This document shows positions 1 through 8,876 of a stretch of DNA of 64,000 bases, piece by piece. The translations under genes and the position numbers were made by a program. The first letter of the stretch is position 1; the number at the start of each line of letters is the position of its first letter. The DNA lies in NCBI RefSeq assembly GCF_001039005.1, contig NZ_LDWR01000096.1, positions 1 through 64,000 of the forward strand. Reading direction: 5' to 3'. Source of the stretch: Burkholderia cepacia. GTDB lineage: Bacteria; Pseudomonadota; Gammaproteobacteria; Burkholderiales; Burkholderiaceae. The notes beneath the pieces were generated by a model that did no database searches, was not told the origin of the DNA, and saw nothing but the letters and a program-made list of their open reading frames with translations.

Positions 1-17
1 TCGACCGGTTGAATCCG
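1..17. mobile_element. Outer end of an IS30-type element lying left of the window
   Basis: The first 17 bases (TCGACCGGTTGAATCCG) recur at 25996-26012, where they lie just outside a remnant of an IS30-type transposase gene. They therefore look like the terminal repeat of an IS30-family copy whose body lies before base 1. The sequences diverge right after base 18 in both places, as expected for an element boundary. Confidence 0.5.
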
Positions 18-108
18 CAGCCAGGAAGGGACATTCGACAGCCCCTATGGTTGCGGCAAAATCATCTGTGGGCCCCGTTCGATAATCGTCAAGGAAAGAA
101 TCTCTCAA

Positions 109-498
109 ATGAAGACCTGTGTCCTTTCAAAGCTGCTTTGTATCGCTGCGGCTACTTTCACCATGACCGCAAAGGCGCAGCAGCCTGTTTGCCACAATGA
201 CGGATCAGGTGTTGATGCTGCCGCTTGTGCACACGAAGATTTTGTTAGGGCTGACGCGCAGTTGAACGATGCTTACCACGCGGCGCTTAACATGATGGGT
301 GCGGGTAACGAACGAGCTGATGCGAGAGCAGCGTTGATGGCGGCACAACGGGAATGGATCAGGTTCCGTGACGCAGACTGTCAGGTGCAGGATCGCATTT
401 TTCAACATGGAACAATACGTAAAGCGACAGTGCAGTCGTGCCTAAAAGCATTGACAGAACAACGGACCAAAGAGCTGAAACAGCTTTGGTTACCGTAG
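109..498 (+). CDS. Secreted LprI-like (DUF1311) protein
   Basis: This 129-residue protein has a clear Sec signal peptide (residues 1-23, ending TAKA|QQ). The mature part carries the spaced cysteines and the W..FRDADC and C...LTEQRTKEL pattern of the DUF1311/LprI family. Members are periplasmic or secreted, and some inhibit lysozyme; a role against lysozyme here is an inference from the family. No partner gene is adjacent: about 600 bases without a gene follow. The ATG gives a full-length signal peptide, so the start is secure. Confidence 0.8.
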   Translation: MKTCVLSKLLCIAAATFTMTAKAQQPVCHNDGSGVDAAACAHEDFVRADAQLNDAYHAALNMMGAGNERADARAALMAAQREWIRFRDADCQVQDRIFQHGTIRKATVQSCLKALTEQRTKELKQLWLP

Positions 499-1098
499 CC
501 GGATGGACCGCTATCGAAAAACTGGAGGGACCGCTCAGGGGCGATTTGAGCCGGACGCCGGCCGACTACCGACCAGCATCGCACCGATTCTATCGTTGAA
601 AGCTTACAACTCGGGGCGGCGGTTAGACCGCTAAAGCGGTCGTCCGGTTAAAAGGGCCGAAGTGGATCGGTAGCGGTCCATTTCAAAAACTATCGGCGTA
701 GATCTTGGCGTAGCTTTCTGCGTCAGGCTTTGTCAGATAAGGCGCAGGTACTGCTGCATCATTGGAGTGACGGTTGCAGGTACAGAGGTGGGTAGGTGCT
801 TATGAGAGCGGGAAGGTTGCTTTAGCTGCCCGAGTTTGCCAGCGGCCCGAACATGCCTGTGCGAAGTTTGCCGTTCGGCCAGTTGCCGGAGACGACAGGC
901 GGCATCTGCCGGCCAGTCGCGGGCGTTCGATATGCCCTCGGTATTGCCGACAGCGTACCTGCGTAGTGCATCCTTGACCTCGGCAACAAAGCCCAGATGA
1001 CCAAGACTCTTGGCTAGCATTGGTCCGTTGAATGATTGCGGCTTACCATAAGCACCTTCGAAGAAGCTGTTGAGGAGCTTGAGATCGTAAATTTGAAG
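499..1098. other. 600-base stretch without a convincing gene
   Basis: No open frame here has a ribosome site or a recognisable product. The stretch holds a short inverted pair (TGGACCGCTATC at 503, GGTAGCGGTCCA near 670) and, from about 841, one copy of a dispersed repeat that returns at about 1488. It reads as eroded intergenic DNA. Confidence 0.5.
841..920. repeat. Dispersed repeat, copy 1
   Basis: About 80 bases starting AGCGGCCCGAAC align with 1488-1569. The core GCCGTTCGGCCAGTTGCCGG is shared exactly and mismatches are scattered elsewhere. Both copies are intergenic and in the same orientation. No terminal repeat or coding content is visible, so this may be a non-autonomous repeat or a relic of duplicated intergenic DNA. 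Confidence 0.5.
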
Positions 1099-1434
1099 AT
1101 GGCATTGACGGTGTTTGGCATGGTGTTCACGCTGGGTGCATATGGCGTCGAGGCTAACGATGCCGGTCTTACTGTATCGGCGTACGGTCTTTCTTGCAAA
1201 ATCCCCATTCCTTCGTACCCGGTAACGGCTCACCACAGCGGTCACAAAGGTCGGGTTGTGGTTGGCTTTACCGTAAAGGCAAGCGGTGAGATTGCCGATG
1301 CCAGCGTATTTGCATCGAGTGGGTATGAAGATCTGGACAGCGCGTCAGTCAAGTCGATCGAGAATATGACGTGTGAGCCACCCAAGGGAGGCAGGGGCGT
1401 ACAGGGGAAACAAGTGTTCGATTTCTCGATGTAA
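1099..1434 (+). CDS. TonB C-terminal-domain (energy-transducer-like) small protein
   Basis: This 111-residue protein has an N-terminal hydrophobic leader (about residues 1-19) and then a TonB-C-like fold: GRVVVGFTVKASGEIADASVFASSG followed by a helix and a VFDFSM end. That layout is typical of free-standing periplasmic TonB-C proteins. There is no proline-rich linker or ExbBD neighbour, so it is unlikely to be a working TonB. The ATG at 1099 was preferred because it starts the leader; an in-frame TTG at 1036 would add 21 non-leader residues. Confidence 0.65.
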   Translation: MALTVFGMVFTLGAYGVEANDAGLTVSAYGLSCKIPIPSYPVTAHHSGHKGRVVVGFTVKASGEIADASVFASSGYEDLDSASVKSIENMTCEPPKGGRGVQGKQVFDFSM

Positions 1435-1487
1435 CCGGGGAATTACATTGAAGAGTGCGCGTTTTGGGGAGCGAGCCTGACTTTGTC

Positions 1488-1569
1488 AGCGGCCCGAACG
1501 TGCCAGCTCGAAGTTCGCCGTTCGGCCAGTTGCCGGTGATCACGACCGCAGGCTGCCGGCCACCAGCGC
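1488..1569. repeat. Dispersed repeat, copy 2
   Basis: Second copy of the repeat seen at 841-920, in the same orientation, in the gap before the GNAT gene. Both copies end in a GC-rich CTGCCGGCCA-type tail. Confidence 0.5.
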
Positions 1570-1646
1570 TAAACCGTAGTGCGCAGGGGGCTTATCGCGG
1601 TTCACCAGGATGTTACTCGCGCGGAATTCGCTGCCCAGGAGATGAG

Positions 1647-2111
1647 ATGCACCGCAACTTTGTGATACGGGCTGGCCGCCCTTCGGATGCAGACCAACTG
1701 ACGAAGCTCGCATTTCTTTCGAAGGCGCACTGGGGCTACCCCACAGAATGGCTGGAACTGTGGGAAGCCGACCTTACCGTTACGCCCGAGATGATCGAAG
1801 ATTCAATCGCCTACGTTGCCGAAACTGAAGAACGGATCATCGGGTTCTGGGTCAGGGCCTCGATGGATTCCGATGAACCTACTCGCGGCTGGCTATTCGT
1901 TCACCCAGATCATATGGGGCAGGGCGTCGCACGTGCGTTATGGTCCGAACTCAGGAAAGAGGCGGCCGCGAGAGGAATCAGGAGCTTCGTGATCGAAGCT
2001 GATCCCAATGCCGTGCCATTCTATCTGGCGCTCGGCGCAGAAAAAATCGGCGAGAAAGAATCGACCGTCATTCCGGGAAGGCTCTTTCCAATCCTTCGGG
2101 TACCTGTCTGA
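1647..2111 (+). CDS. GNAT-family N-acetyltransferase
   Basis: This 154-residue single-domain GNAT protein has an N-terminal IRAGRPSDADQLTKLA strand-helix, a central RGWLFVHPDHMGQGVARALW segment and a C-terminal VIEADPNAVPFYLALGAEKIG segment. The middle segment matches the acetyl-CoA pyrophosphate loop (Q/R-x-x-G-x-G/A type, here MGQGVA). The substrate cannot be read from the sequence. The ATG at 1647 starts the GNAT fold directly and follows a GGAGATGAG sequence that can serve as ribosome site; longer in-frame starts would run through the dispersed repeat. Confidence 0.85.
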   Translation: MHRNFVIRAGRPSDADQLTKLAFLSKAHWGYPTEWLELWEADLTVTPEMIEDSIAYVAETEERIIGFWVRASMDSDEPTRGWLFVHPDHMGQGVARALWSELRKEAAARGIRSFVIEADPNAVPFYLALGAEKIGEKESTVIPGRLFPILRVPV

Positions 2112-2227
2112 TGGGCGCCGCTTATTGATCGCTTATCGAGGACAACTTATATCGGGAACGGAGCACTATGCAGGATAACGAATGGATTTCGTGCATATCG
2201 CACCCGCCCCCGAACCAAGCCTGCGTG

Positions 2228-2812
2228 TCACGGCAACAGTACAGTGTCGACCACATGAATCACACCATTCGACTGCATGACGTCGCCGATCGTCACATGC
2301 GCGACATTGCCCTTGTCGTCGGTGATGGCCCACCCCTTTGCATCGCGGCTGACGATCAGCGGATCGCCCTCGACCGTCTTCAACGCCGCCTTGCCGCCGC
2401 CCTGATCGACCGCCTTGGCCAGGTCATGTGCGGTGAGGCGTCCGGGCACGACGTGATACGTGAGCACCTTGACCAGCGTCGCCTTGTTCTCGGGTTTCAG
2501 TAACGTCTGCACCGTGCCGGGCGGCAAGGCGGCGAATGCCTCGTTGGTCGGTGCGAAGACCGTGAACGGCCCCTTGCTCGACAAGGTATCGACCAGCCCG
2601 CCGGCCTTCACGGCCGCGACCAGCGTCGTGTGATCGTTTGAGTTCACCGCGTTCTCGACGATGTTCTTCGACGGATACATCGCAGCGCCGCCCACCTCCA
2701 CGGTTTTGTCCATGGACATCGAACCCGCCGTCGCGGCTTGCGTGGTGACGCCCAGCGCGATCGCGAGGGTGAGCACCGTGCCGATCACTTTCAATTTTCT
2801 GCAGGATTCCAT
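2228..2812 (-). CDS. Secreted fasciclin-domain protein
   Basis: This 194-residue protein has a signal peptide (about residues 1-28, ending TQAATAG) and a single fasciclin (FAS1) domain filling the rest. Visible FAS1 marks are DHTTLVAAVKAGGLVDTL, GPFTVFAPTNEAFAALP, LTYHVVPGRL and the terminal NGVIHVVDTVLLP. FAS1 proteins act outside the cytoplasm in adhesion or surface contacts. It lies just downstream of an anti-sigma/ECF sigma pair on the same strand. That arrangement recalls SigK-RskA control of fasciclin antigens in mycobacteria, so control by the neighbouring sigma factor is a reasonable inference. Confidence 0.9.
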   Translation of the reverse strand: MESCRKLKVIGTVLTLAIALGVTTQAATAGSMSMDKTVEVGGAAMYPSKNIVENAVNSNDHTTLVAAVKAGGLVDTLSSKGPFTVFAPTNEAFAALPPGTVQTLLKPENKATLVKVLTYHVVPGRLTAHDLAKAVDQGGGKAALKTVEGDPLIVSRDAKGWAITDDKGNVAHVTIGDVMQSNGVIHVVDTVLLP

Positions 2813-2936
2813 CTGGGTTCTCCCGAAAGATCGATGCTTCCGGCTGGAAGCTACCGAAGATACGAGACGAACGGGGCAACGGATGCATGCGGGACGGCCG
2901 AATTTCAAGCGGCGATGAACGGACCGTAGGTCAAGC

Positions 2937-3659
2937 TCATGCGCTGCCGACGGCACCCTTCGCCAGCACCGGTCCGGTCGGCTGCCCGGTCGGCGATCCG
3001 CCGCGCGGTTCAAGTGACACGGCCAGTATCGCGCTGGCGTTCAGCGAGACGAGCGCCGTGCGCGGTATCGACACGACAGTCGGTCGATCCGCGGCGATCA
3101 GGCCGAGGGAAGCGGGTCGTCCGCCCGGCGCGATCAGCCACAGTTGGGTGGAGCGATCGGCCGCGACGGGGGTATCGCTTGCCGGCACAATCACCATGCG
3201 CGCGCGCTCCACATCGACGGTCACGGTCCAGCCGGCGGTGCCGCCGTCGCGGACGAGGCTTGCCACCTTGTAGACGTCATGAGTGGGCTCGACGACGGTG
3301 GGCGGGCGGAGCGGCAGAACCGACAGGACAGCGAGCGCGATCGCCGCGATGCTCGAACCGATGCCGATCCAGCGCCAGCCTTGCAGGTTGTTCCAGAAGC
3401 CGACGCGCGGGCGAGGCCGGTTGGCGGGCGCAAATCCGAGGTCGGCCTGGATGCGTATCCACACGTGCGGCGGCGGCTCGATCCCGACGATGTCGTCGTT
3501 CAGCGGCAGCAGGTGGTTTTGCCAACGCGCCACGCTGGCGGCGAGTTGAGGATCGCGCTGCATGGCCTGTTCGATCCGCCTGCGCTCCGACCCATCGAGC
3601 ACGCCTAATACGTATTCGGCACAACGGATGTCGTTCGGGCTGGAGAGTGGGGTGTTCAT
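2937..3659 (-). CDS. RskA-type anti-sigma factor
   Basis: This 240-residue protein has an N-terminal cytoplasmic anti-sigma helix bundle (RCAEYVLGVLDGSERRRIEQAM, then LAASVARWQNHLLPL). One transmembrane helix follows at about residues 94-115 (WIGIGSSIAAIALAVLSVLPL), then a periplasmic RskA C-terminal domain ending in VSLEPRGGSPTGQPTGPVL. Family members hold an ECF sigma factor inactive until cleaved. The ATG at 3659 overlaps the sigma factor stop (ATGA), which indicates translational coupling and fixes the start; an earlier in-frame start at 3671 is less likely. Confidence 0.9.
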   Translation of the reverse strand: MNTPLSSPNDIRCAEYVLGVLDGSERRRIEQAMQRDPQLAASVARWQNHLLPLNDDIVGIEPPPHVWIRIQADLGFAPANRPRPRVGFWNNLQGWRWIGIGSSIAAIALAVLSVLPLRPPTVVEPTHDVYKVASLVRDGGTAGWTVTVDVERARMVIVPASDTPVAADRSTQLWLIAPGGRPASLGLIAADRPTVVSIPRTALVSLNASAILAVSLEPRGGSPTGQPTGPVLAKGAVGSA

Positions 3660-4249
3660 CGTTCGAGACACGCTTTGAGTTGGAGCAAACTGCGCCGAAT
3701 CCAGCTTTTCAACGTACCGAGCGGAACACGAAGGCGCTCCGCCAGCTCCGCATACGTTGCGCCCGCAAAGAATGCCTCTCGCACGACGCTACGCTGTGTG
3801 GCGGGCAGTATCTCCAGGCAGTGCTCCAGCCGCCGCCGTTCCTCGCTGTTTTCAGCCGCAGTGGCGGGCGATGGCCGTTCGTCGACCGCTTCTTCCATCG
3901 TCGACTCATCGACGTGGACTTCGCGGTGACGTCGAAGGCGGTCGATCGCCCGATTGCGCGCAATGGCCCCAAGCCAGGTGATCGCACTGGCCAGTGTCGG
4001 ATCGAACGTCGCGGCCCGATGCCATACCGTGACATAGACCTCTTGCAAGACCTCCTCGGCTTCACCGCGATCTCGCAGCATCGTCACGCACACCCCGAAC
4101 AGTTTCGCGGAGGTGCGCCGGTAGAGGGTGCTGAAAGCGCCTTGATCGCCGGCGCCCGCGTCGAGAAGAAGCTGGTTGAGTTCTTCGCGCCGGCGGTTTT
4201 CGGATTCGCCGATCGACCGCTCGCTATCGGAAGCCAGGTTGCTTCTCAT
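3656..4249 (-). CDS. ECF (SigK-like) RNA polymerase sigma factor
   Basis: This protein of about 197 residues has region 2 (FSTLYRRTSAKLFGVCVTML, then GEAEEVLQEVYVTVWHRAATFD, then AITWLGAIARNRAIDRLRR) and region 4 (LPATQRSVVREAFFAGATYAELAERLRVP with the helix GTLKSWIRRSLLQLKACL). No extra domain is present. It is coupled by ATGA overlap to the anti-sigma gene, and a fasciclin gene follows. The start at 4249 gives the usual ECF length and has GGAG 12 bases upstream. An in-frame ATG at 4345 would add 32 residues with no sigma homology. Autoregulation is typical of such modules but no promoter was identified. Confidence 0.88.
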   Translation of the reverse strand: MRSNLASDSERSIGESENRRREELNQLLLDAGAGDQGAFSTLYRRTSAKLFGVCVTMLRDRGEAEEVLQEVYVTVWHRAATFDPTLASAITWLGAIARNRAIDRLRRHREVHVDESTMEEAVDERPSPATAAENSEERRRLEHCLEILPATQRSVVREAFFAGATYAELAERLRVPLGTLKSWIRRSLLQLKACLER

Positions 4250-4668
4250 GTGCACTGAATTCTCCACCGGGTGGCTTGAAGAATCTGGGGCGGCATCTGA
4301 CGCGCGATGGAGCGGGACGCGAGAGTGAATGTCGGTAGCTGCCATCGTACCCCCGATCCCGCGATCTCCGAGTCTGCCGATTCAGTTACGTTCCACGCGA
4401 GCATCCGGATGCACGTGTGTGGTCGTTTGACCGTATGCGGTCCGTAAGCGACGCCTGTTAGATCGGTATGCGCAGACTCGGAATGAGTCTTCCCCGGATG
4501 ACGGACGATTCTTTACGGCATGCTTACCGTCAACCGAAGCGTCGCGAGGACCGTTCATACGTTGCAACGCGGCTTTCTCCCGGCGGTCCGTTCATCGTAT
4601 GCCGGTTCCTATTCGAATCCATGCTGGTTCTTTCTCAGCAAGATCGGCGCAACCATTATCGGAGCCAT
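4250..4668. promoter_or_regulatory. Divergent intergenic region, sigma operon / lipoprotein gene
   Basis: About 420 bases separate the leftward sigma factor gene from the rightward alginate-lyase-like gene. Both promoters must lie here. No operator or repeat could be singled out by eye. Longer in-frame starts exist on both sides (4345 on the minus strand; 4468 and 4621 on the plus strand). Confidence 0.4.
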
Positions 4669-5937
4669 ATGGCGTTTCGTCTGTCCTTGCGAGCAGCAGC
4701 CACGATTCCCGTTCTTTGCATCGTGATGCTTGGCGGGTGCATCGCCGCGGCGCAGCAGCATACCGACGTGACCGGTTCATATCAGTCACACACCGACGCA
4801 CAGCCGAAGCCTGCACCCGGCGCCCGCATGGCCAGCGCACCTTTTGTTCACCCCGGCCTGCTGCATACGGAGAGCGATTTCACGCGCATGCGCGTGAACG
4901 TCGCCGCGCGGCGGCAGCCGTGGTTCGACGGTTGGCAACGCCTGGTTGCCAACCGGCATGCGTCGCTCGACTGGAAGCCGAATCCGCAGCCGGCCATCTA
5001 TCGCGGACGCAACCCCGACCACGCAGAGAATTACGCCACGCTCTTCAACGATGCCGCTGCGGCCTATGCGCTCGCACTTCGGTGGAAGATCACCGGCGAC
5101 AATGCCTACGCCCAACACGCCATCGACATCCTGAATGCGTGGTCGCGCACGCTCACCATGATCGGCGGCAGTTCCGACAAATTCCTGGCTTCCGGCATTT
5201 ACGGCTACCAGCTGGCGAACGCCGGCGAAATCCTCCGCACGTCCGCACTGTGGCGCCCCGACGATCTCCAGCACTTCCAGTCGATGATGCTCGGCGTGTT
5301 CTATCCGATGAACCACGATTTCCTGACGCGGCACAACGGCGGAAAGATCGACCATTACTGGGCCAACTGGGATCTCGCCAACATGGCATCGATGCTGGCA
5401 ATCGGTGTCCTGACCGACCGTCGCGACGTCTATGCCGAAGCGGTCGACTACTTCAAGCATGGCGCAGGCAACGGTTCAATCGAACACGTGGTGTGGAAGC
5501 TGTATCCGAACGGGCTGGGTCAGGTGCAGGAAAGCGGACGCGACCAAGGGCATACCATGCTCGATATCGCGCTGCTCGGGGCGTTCTGCCAGATGGCCTG
5601 GAGCCAGGGGGACGATCTTTACGGATATGACGACAACCGGTTCCTGCGCGGAGCGGAATACGCCGCCCGATACAACCTCGGGAAGGACGTGCCTTACACG
5701 CAATACACGAACAGCGACGTCACGCAGCCCGTCATCTCGCCGAATTCGCGCGGTGACGGGCGTCCGATCTGGGCACTCGTCTACAACCACTACGTTGTGC
5801 TCAAAGGGCTCTCCGCGCCGGACGTCGAGGCTTTTGCCCGCAAGATCGCGCCGGAAGGCGGCGGTGGCGACTACGGTCCCAATAGCGGCGGCTTCGATCA
5901 GCTGGGATATGGGACGTTGACCTATACGATTAAATGA
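4669..5937 (+). CDS. Alginate-lyase-family lipoprotein
   Basis: This 422-residue protein has a classical lipoprotein signal (MAFRLSLRAAATIPVLCIVMLGGC, lipobox LGGC with Cys24), which fixes the start at 4669 just after GGAG. The body matches the helical alginate lyase (alpha/alpha-toroid) superfamily: NYATLFNDAAAAYALALRWKITGD, NAWSRTL, GGKIDHYWANWDLANMASMLAIG, QESGRDQGHTMLDIALLG. The N..NW and GRDQGHT segments are where the catalytic Asn/His and Tyr lie in related lyases. Substrate is uncertain (alginate or another uronate-containing glycan). It would be membrane-anchored and face the periplasm or the outside. Confidence 0.85.
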   Translation: MAFRLSLRAAATIPVLCIVMLGGCIAAAQQHTDVTGSYQSHTDAQPKPAPGARMASAPFVHPGLLHTESDFTRMRVNVAARRQPWFDGWQRLVANRHASLDWKPNPQPAIYRGRNPDHAENYATLFNDAAAAYALALRWKITGDNAYAQHAIDILNAWSRTLTMIGGSSDKFLASGIYGYQLANAGEILRTSALWRPDDLQHFQSMMLGVFYPMNHDFLTRHNGGKIDHYWANWDLANMASMLAIGVLTDRRDVYAEAVDYFKHGAGNGSIEHVVWKLYPNGLGQVQESGRDQGHTMLDIALLGAFCQMAWSQGDDLYGYDDNRFLRGAEYAARYNLGKDVPYTQYTNSDVTQPVISPNSRGDGRPIWALVYNHYVVLKGLSAPDVEAFARKIAPEGGGGDYGPNSGGFDQLGYGTLTYTIK

Positions 5938-6000
5938 CCTTCAGCGACTCAGCAGATTCTCCGGGATGCGACGCCGGCACGAGGCCTTTCTCACGCTCCA

Positions 6001-6186
6001 TCAAATATTTTGAAATCCCTTGCGTCGCAGGTTGGCGTTGATCCCGTGCTCCTGCGCCAGGCGAGCCACCGACACGCCCAGGCGTAACGCAGCCTCGGCC
6101 AATGCGCGTTTGCCTTTCTCGTCAACGCGGCGACGGCCGTCGCTGTTTTGACGAACTCGTCTCAACGCGGGGTTTTTGTCAGCCAT
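6001..6186 (-). pseudogene. Transposase N-terminal remnant (IS66 TnpA-like HTH)
   Basis: A 61-codon frame contains the helix-turn-helix signature GVSVARLAQEHGINANLRRKG of IS66-type TnpA / IS3-type OrfA proteins. The expected aromatic residue after LLRK and everything downstream are missing, and the frame ends at a stop after QNI. No partner orfs or second end are nearby, so this is a decayed fragment. It may be translated but cannot be a working transposase. Confidence 0.6.
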
Positions 6187-6219
6187 AGGTGCCCACCTCC
6201 CAAATAGGTGGACACCTAT
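6185..6219. repeat. 14-bp inverted repeat at the transposase remnant start
   Basis: The arms ATAGGTGCCCACCT and AGGTGGACACCTAT pair over 14 bases with one mismatch and are separated by CCCAAAT. The left arm covers the ATG of the transposase remnant. It may be an operator or hairpin limiting transposase expression, or part of an IS end. Confidence 0.55.
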
Positions 6220-6470
6220 GCTCGTCGCTCAGAGCGCCGTTGGGTAGACGCCGATCATGGATCGCTTACGTTCGACTTCAACGGCCAGATTCGGCGCTCA
6301 CCTCTACCTACGGGGTTTCCCCAATACTTTCGGTCGACGCAACCATTACAGTTGTCAATGTAATCGTCGCATCGGGAACGTGTCCTCGCGGTTTCTTGCC
6401 GTGTTCCACGCCAGACCCCCGATATGCCCGGCCACGCGGCCAGTCAGGATAGGTCAAGGATGAACGAATC

Positions 6471-7169
6471 GTGAGCGCTTCTTATGCTGAAAAGCCGACG
6501 TTCTACGTGCCCAAGGCTTTCTTCTACATCCAGGGCGCAATCGTTTCGGTCTTGTTGAACGTCGTTCTTTATTTCTATCTGGCGAACTTTCACGACGGAA
6601 CATCGATTCCCGCGATGCTGTCGGCTTATACGGCGCATGCCTTTCAGTTCAAAGCGACGACCATCCTGCTCGCGTTCCTGCTGGGGCCGATGATTGTCAT
6701 ATCGGGGATGCTGGCAGGCCGTCTATGGCATGCGGACACCAGTCAATATCATCAGTTGAGCTGGATCGCATTGATCAGTGATATCGCTTTTCTCGGTGCA
6801 TGGGGCGCTGCCATCGGACTTGGCCTGGCCGCCATGGGCGTGCTGGAGTACGCGCCTCAGACGGTTCCTTATACGCTCGTGGCGGGTTTCGGGTCGGTTG
6901 CATCGGTGCTTGGGGTGCTTTGGGCGCCATTCGGGCTTTCGTGCTTTTACATCTCGGTCAAATCCGGTCTGCTACCCGGCTGGCTGAATATCCTCACGCT
7001 GGTTGCCGTTTTAATGAACTGCTGCGCTGTATTCGGTATGTTCACCATGACGGGCCCGCTTAACCCGATTAATGGTCAGATCGCCGCGGGATTCCCGTTC
7101 TATGGCCCAGTGACATGGTTCAACATGGTCATGGCCTGGTTGCTGTCGCAGATGTTCAGCAGGAAATGA
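6471..7169 (+). CDS. Multi-pass membrane protein of unknown function
   Basis: This 232-residue protein starts at a GTG with AAGGA nine bases upstream. Hydrophobic segments lie at about residues 19-38, 62-82, 96-122, 129-155, 164-187 and 211-228, giving five to seven membrane passes. Short loops include HADTSQYHQ and TGPLNPINGQ. No transporter or enzyme motif is recognisable. It stands alone, with the next gene on the opposite strand. The function is unknown. Confidence 0.7.
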   Translation: MSASYAEKPTFYVPKAFFYIQGAIVSVLLNVVLYFYLANFHDGTSIPAMLSAYTAHAFQFKATTILLAFLLGPMIVISGMLAGRLWHADTSQYHQLSWIALISDIAFLGAWGAAIGLGLAAMGVLEYAPQTVPYTLVAGFGSVASVLGVLWAPFGLSCFYISVKSGLLPGWLNILTLVAVLMNCCAVFGMFTMTGPLNPINGQIAAGFPFYGPVTWFNMVMAWLLSQMFSRK

Positions 7170-7227
7170 GTTCTACGAATCCGACCGGCCTATCGACCGC
7201 CGGCGGGATCGCCAGCCGGCGCTGCGC

Positions 7228-7584
7228 TCAGGCTTTGATCCAGTCGCGCGCCTGCTCCAGCTCGTTGACGTGGAACGCCTTGACTTCGGCCTTCGTAAAG
7301 AACCGCGCCAGATGCATCGCCGCGTGGATCCATCCTGCATCGGCCGCCACGGCGGCGCGCGTGACCTTGCGCGCCAGCGGAACGCCGAGCGTGATATCGG
7401 TCCACAGCGCCTTCGGCTCGATGCCGGTGAAATGCTCGATGCGTTCGAGCACGCGGGTCTTGCCGTTCAGTTCGAGATCGCCACGCATGCGCTCGATGGC
7501 TTCGCGCAGATCATGGTCGGTGATTTTGCCTTCGACGGAAATTTCGACGACAGGGGAATCGGGCTCGGTGTGATAGAGGATCAT
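7228..7584 (-). CDS. SpoIIAA-like (STAS-fold) protein
   Basis: This 118-residue protein matches the SpoIIAA-like family: VVEISVEGKITDHDLREAIERM, then RVLERIEHFTGIEPKALWTDITLG, then RAAVAADAGWIHAAMHLARFFTKAEVKAFHVNELEQARDWI. These are CRAL-TRIO/STAS-like single-domain proteins of about 120 residues, probably cytosolic, with no defined biochemical role. No kinase or sigma partner lies beside it, so an anti-anti-sigma role cannot be claimed. An AGGAGGTC ribosome site sits upstream of the ATG. Confidence 0.8.
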   Translation of the reverse strand: MILYHTEPDSPVVEISVEGKITDHDLREAIERMRGDLELNGKTRVLERIEHFTGIEPKALWTDITLGVPLARKVTRAAVAADAGWIHAAMHLARFFTKAEVKAFHVNELEQARDWIKA

Positions 7585-7723
7585 GGCAAGACCTCCTGAC
7601 TAGGGAGACGTCACACAATCAGGCGCGGCGTGGATGCGCCTGGCGTTCGATGATTGCTTCATGCTACCCCTTTCCCTATCGCCCGGTCGGCACCATGCAG
7701 GGCAGGCCGACGTGTTCGCGCCA

Positions 7724-8569
7724 TCATCCCAGTTCAAACGACGTCACCCCGAATACGCGATCGATCGCGATCGCGGGTGCGTCTTGCGTATACATCCGCG
7801 CGGTTTCGAAGACGCTCGTCATGCCGTGCCGTTCCGCCAGCGCGACGGCCGCGGGGTTCGTTTCCGGCACGTCGAGCACGATGACCTCGCCGGGCATGCG
7901 CGCCGCCAGCGCGCGAAACAGCCCGGTGGCGACGCCTGCGTCATCCGCGAAGAGCGGACCGATCTTGCAGCCGGCCTTGCAGCGGCGCACGACACCGTAT
8001 CCGGCGATGCGGCCAGCGTCGACTGTTGCGAGCGCAACGGCATCCGGCTGCGCGATCCACGCGGAGACGAAACGCTCGCGCGCCGCGGGAAAACACGGGC
8101 GATCGTAGGCAAGCAACTGCTCGAACGGCACGTCGGCCGCCGCCGTCACATGCGCGCACCCGATGCCGTCCACGCGCCCCTGGTAGCGGATGTTGCGGTA
8201 TGCGAGCCGGAACCCGGACTTCCTGTAGTTCGCCTGTTGCGCGACGACGCCGTCGAGACCGATGTTGCGGTCTCCCAGGTAACGCATGCCGTGCTGCCAG
8301 ATTCGCATACCGAAGCCTTTGCCGCGAAACCCGGATTTCACGATGTAGAGACCGATGAAGCCAAAGCGATCGTCATAGGCGACAGCGGCGAGGCACGCGA
8401 CCGGTTCGCCGCGCCAGATGCCGACGAAGAAACCGGCCGGGTCCGCTTCCCTGAAACAGTGCGGGTCATGCAAGCCGGGGTTCCACCCTTCGGCCGCCGC
8501 CCATTCGACCGACATCGCCACCTCGTCGGCCGACATCGTGCGCACGACAAAGTCTCCGCCTTGATCCAT
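7724..8569 (-). CDS. Two-domain GNAT-family acetyltransferase
   Basis: This 281-residue protein has an N-terminal GNAT domain (RTMSADEVAMSVEWAAAEGWNPGLHD, FIGLYIVKSGFRGKGFGMRIW with the GFRGKGFG CoA loop). A second C-terminal acyltransferase-like domain follows (FVSAWIAQPDAVALATVDAGRIAGYGVVRRCKAGCKIGPLFAD, then GMTSVFETARMYT). This matches the tandem GNAT / Acetyltransf_18 layout. The substrate is unknown. The ATG at 8569 begins the first domain; an in-frame start at 8677 would add unmatched residues. Confidence 0.85.
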   Translation of the reverse strand: MDQGGDFVVRTMSADEVAMSVEWAAAEGWNPGLHDPHCFREADPAGFFVGIWRGEPVACLAAVAYDDRFGFIGLYIVKSGFRGKGFGMRIWQHGMRYLGDRNIGLDGVVAQQANYRKSGFRLAYRNIRYQGRVDGIGCAHVTAAADVPFEQLLAYDRPCFPAARERFVSAWIAQPDAVALATVDAGRIAGYGVVRRCKAGCKIGPLFADDAGVATGLFRALAARMPGEVIVLDVPETNPAAVALAERHGMTSVFETARMYTQDAPAIAIDRVFGVTSFELG

Positions 8570-8876
8570 GGTTCGTCCCGGTCGCGGCGCTAAGGATTGC
8601 CGCTTCGTGTTACGGAAAATGCAGCGAGCAAGCGCCGGCAAGCGGGCACCTATCAACTGACAGAATAGACCGTGCACGCATGCTCAACGCCGGGACTGCC
8701 GGACGAAATTTGCAGGGGCCTCGATGCGCAACCAGGCGGTTCGCGTTTCGGTCGGTTGCCGGCGACTACGACCAACGGATGCTGGCTATAACGGACGTTT
8801 TGGAACGATTTTTGAAGGGACGCTCCCGCTTCGTCAACGGACGTTTGCGGTCGATAGCGCGTCCCGCCCGGCGCAC

